20,574 nucleotides of DNA, from IMG/VR virus record IMGVR_UViG_3300044530_001212, positions 1-20,574 of that record. One strand, written 5' to 3'. The stretch is from a virus. Shown here one piece after another: positions 19,013 to 20,574 of this stretch. The translations under genes and the position numbers were made by a program. Within the stretch, counting starts at the first letter, position 1; every line of letters begins with the position of its first letter. The notes under the pieces were generated by a model. That model was not told where the DNA came from. It made no database searches and worked only from the letters and a program-made list of their open reading frames with translations.

Positions 19013-19825
19013 TTATAGTGATGTTATTGCTTCCCACGCAGTTGTGTATACATTCAACTTTGCGGTTGTTGTGTTGTAAATCATTAATCCTGCGGCTGGT
19101 GATGCAATTGCGTTGCGTTCTGTTGTTGTCATTCGGGGTGGTAGAAATCCTTTTGTTGTTGAATCGACTTGTAATTTTGCAGAAGCATTAATGCCGCCAG
19201 TTGAATTTGCAATTTGAGTGCCTCCAGTTCCTTCAATAAAGAAATTGCTTATCCAAAAAGTACACGGTAAATAACTACCGCCATTTGTGGTTGTGCTATT
19301 GAACAAAGTTCCGAGCGAAGAGCTATATGGAGTAATCCCGATTTTGGCATCTGCACTAATTAAATTCCAACCGTTAATGCTTATAGGCACTTCAAAATTT
19401 GTCACTCTGTCGTCTCTGATTTGTAAAGCATTTGTTCCTGCACTATTCTGCACCAAAAGAGCTGTTGTGGCGGATGTTGAGCCGCTGCCTTTGAAATGAG
19501 CGGTTGCACTTGGGGCATTTGTCCCAACCCCTAAACGATTGTTTGTGTCATCCCAAAACAAGTTTGTCGCATCACTTGCAAACGCACTTCCATTGCTGAA
19601 CTGAATTGCACCCGATACACCTGATGGCGGAGTAGTTACAGGTGATCCATTTTGTGTAAGTGTTCCCGTAAAGTTGACAGCAGTTGTGCTGATTTGCATT
19701 GGGAAATCGTTTCCGTTTCCATCTGACAAAGTTTTAAGGGTAGCAGATATTGCAGCATTGTCCGTGGTTTTTATTAACCCCGGATAAGTGTCTTGTGGTT
19801 TGGTATTTATTAAAGAAGTCCCCAT
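19013..19825 (-). CDS. Tail fibre/appendage protein with Bacteroidetes C-terminal module
   Basis: A 270-residue protein rich in Thr, Ser, Asn and Gly with low charge, typical of phage fibres. It contains SGAIQFSNGSAFASDATNLF (about 89-108) and then NNRLGVGTNAPSATAHFKGS, a repeat style found in trimeric fibres and cell-surface proteins. The C-terminus has LQVDSTTKGFLPPRMTTTER followed by NAIASPAAGLMIYNTTT and a final Trp-containing strand. That last module is widespread in phage and surface proteins of Bacteroidetes. It probably makes the receptor-binding or distal part of the tail. It begins one base past the stop of a 58-residue gene. Confidence 0.78.
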   Translation of the reverse strand: MGTSLINTKPQDTYPGLIKTTDNAAISATLKTLSDGNGNDFPMQISTTAVNFTGTLTQNGSPVTTPPSGVSGAIQFSNGSAFASDATNLFWDDTNNRLGVGTNAPSATAHFKGSGSTSATTALLVQNSAGTNALQIRDDRVTNFEVPISINGWNLISADAKIGITPYSSSLGTLFNSTTTNGGSYLPCTFWISNFFIEGTGGTQIANSTGGINASAKLQVDSTTKGFLPPRMTTTERNAIASPAAGLMIYNTTTAKLNVYTTAWEAITSL

Positions 19826-19826
19826 A

Positions 19827-20003
19827 TTAGTTCCAAGTTTCGTTTATATTGTTCCAAAATTGTGATTGATTATTCCAAAAAATACTATTAAATCCGACCC
19901 CTATACTACCAATCAATCCTAAAAATGTAGGCAACTGCCCAGCGACCAACTTGTCACCGAACAATTTGTCAGCAAATCCACGAAAGATTCCAAAGTCAGG
20001 CAT
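19827..20003 (-). CDS. 58-residue protein with Phe-Trp-Asn repeats
   Basis: A 58-residue frame starting MPDFGIFRGFADKLFGDKLV, with a hydrophobic middle (TFLGLIGSIGVGFNSIF, perhaps a membrane or buried helix) and an unusual end, FWNNQSQFWNN followed by INETWN, in which FWNN occurs twice. It starts one base after the stop of the 134-residue virion gene and stops one base before the fibre ATG, so it exactly fills the gap. No family is identified. Given the location it may be a small tail-tip or fibre-attachment protein. Confidence 0.65.
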   Translation of the reverse strand: MPDFGIFRGFADKLFGDKLVAGQLPTFLGLIGSIGVGFNSIFWNNQSQFWNNINETWN

Positions 20004-20004
20004 C

Positions 20005-20409
20005 TCAATAATCTCCTTTTATTGCAAAACAATTTACACCATCGGTAGTTGCAACCGTGATGCCGACCTTCACGACTTGCCCAGCTTTCAACTGCAAATC
20101 TGAGTAAGCAGTAACTGCTCTTTGTGATGTTGTTGTAGTTGTCCCAGTAATTGGAGCAAGTGAAATTTCATCAAACAACTTAAAGTTCGCACCGCTTGAA
20201 TCACTCACAAAAATCAAAACCAAAGTTGCGGTATTTGTTCCAGCAACCTTTGCACCAATCTGCGTAATCTTCGTGCCGTTGGTTGCAGCAGTTAAAAGGG
20301 TGACGGTGTTTGTCATCGTTGCACCTGTTCTGTCGGTTGTCGCATCAGTAACTGTTGCAAATGAAAGTTCTGGTGATAGTGCGAATATGGGTGATGTATT
20401 TGCTGGCAT
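20005..20409 (-). CDS. Thr-rich beta-structured virion protein
   Basis: A 134-residue protein, with start at the ATG at 20409 (MPANTSPIFAL) placed one base after the upstream stop; an earlier GTG-type extension would overlap that gene. It is very rich in Thr, Ala and Val with few charges (TDATTDRTGATMTNTVTLLT, ITGTTTTTSQRAVTAYSDLQ), pointing to a beta-sandwich of structural type such as a decoration, neck or fibre protein. Similar small beta proteins are found next to fibre genes in many siphophages. It is cytoplasmic, with no signal peptide. Confidence 0.72.
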   Translation of the reverse strand: MPANTSPIFALSPELSFATVTDATTDRTGATMTNTVTLLTAATNGTKITQIGAKVAGTNTATLVLIFVSDSSGANFKLFDEISLAPITGTTTTTSQRAVTAYSDLQLKAGQVVKVGITVATTDGVNCFAIKGDY

Positions 20410-20410
20410 T

Positions 20411-20574
20411 TTAGTAGTTATAAAATAAGTATAGATTACCACCCACCGAATTGCCGGAAGGTAAATTTGTTAAGTTAGATCCATCGACAGCAGGCAGTTT
20501 TAAATTGCCATCCAATTGCACCAATTTGCCCGCTGCGTTAAATACGTTTCCCGCCAAAGTTACAGACAAAGGCA
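20411..20574 (-). CDS. C-terminal end of a fibre-like gene, cut by window edge
   Basis: The frame is open from the window edge and ends at a TAA at 20413-20411, giving 53 visible residues: PLSVTLAGNVFNAAGKLVQL, then DGNLKLPAVDGSNLTNLPSG and NSVGGNLYLFYNY. The Asn/Gly/Leu-rich pattern with DGSNLTNLP is typical of phage fibre or baseplate appendage C-termini. The next gene starts one base later. The N-terminus lies outside the window, so size and identity are open. Confidence 0.6.
   Translation of the reverse strand, partial: PLSVTLAGNVFNAAGKLVQLDGNLKLPAVDGSNLTNLPSGNSVGGNLYLFYNY

Noticed and set aside
1-20574. Integrase, excisionase, attachment site or tRNA gene
   Set aside because: No recombinase signature, no tRNA cloverleaf and no long direct repeats were recognised in the window; they may lie outside it.

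Overview
This window is part of a tailed dsDNA phage (or prophage) genome whose host is probably a member of the Bacteroidetes. Three things point to that host. The best promoters fit the Bacteroidetes form (TAnnTTTG at -7, TTTG near -33). Gene starts lack clear Shine-Dalgarno sequences. The tail fibre ends in the TTKGFLPPRMT-type module common in that phylum, and the replicase is a VirE_N/PriCT/VirE-type primase-helicase. Nearly all genes lie on the minus strand, packed end to end with ATGA or TAATG junctions. Only an exonuclease and a recombinase gene lie on the plus strand. No integrase, tRNA, CRISPR array or insertion sequence was seen, so lifestyle cannot be settled here.

Layout, read in the direction of minus-strand transcription (high to low coordinates): (1) 20574-18667, virion and fibre-like proteins, starting with a gene cut by the window edge. 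(2) 18652-16603, an envelope and lysis block: small membrane or exported proteins, a 38-residue basic peptide, a holin-like protein, two out-of-frame overlapping spanin-like genes and a YkuD-like (SHGC-motif) endolysin candidate. (3) 15274-16631 on the plus strand, a RecE-like exonuclease and a RecT annealing protein, ending at an intrinsic terminator that lies inside the convergent endolysin gene. (4) 15231-15055, a 58-residue Cro-like regulator sharing a divergent promoter/operator with the exonuclease gene, followed by a strong terminator. (5) 14931-8499, an early/replication operon: small membrane and unknown proteins, a DnaA domain-IV-only protein, an SF2 helicase, a 48-residue HTH protein, an HNH protein and the primase-helicase. 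(6) 8486-8245, a cluster of TGTACA-centred repeats around an AT-rich core, a candidate origin or packaging site. (7) 8218-1, VRR-NUC nuclease, HNH nuclease, small and large terminase, portal, HK97 prohead protease, major capsid protein, connector, head-closure and gp10-like proteins, and the first codons of a probable tail gene.

The most interesting signals are regulatory. A two-decamer element (ATTTACAAA[T/A], ten bases, ATTTGCAAAT) occurs at two promoter regions only: the regulator/exonuclease divergent promoter and the small-terminase promoter. This suggests the Cro-like protein links early and late transcription. A perfect DnaA box (TTATCCACA) sits between the -33 and -7 elements of the replication-operon promoter of a phage that encodes a stand-alone DnaA DNA-binding domain. 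Just upstream, a possible two-hairpin short RNA has a loop complementary to that operon's leader. The repeat cluster after the primase gene has the architecture of satellite/phage iteron origins. Five genes shorter than 60 residues, tied into the operons by start/stop overlaps or one-base gaps, are annotated as well.
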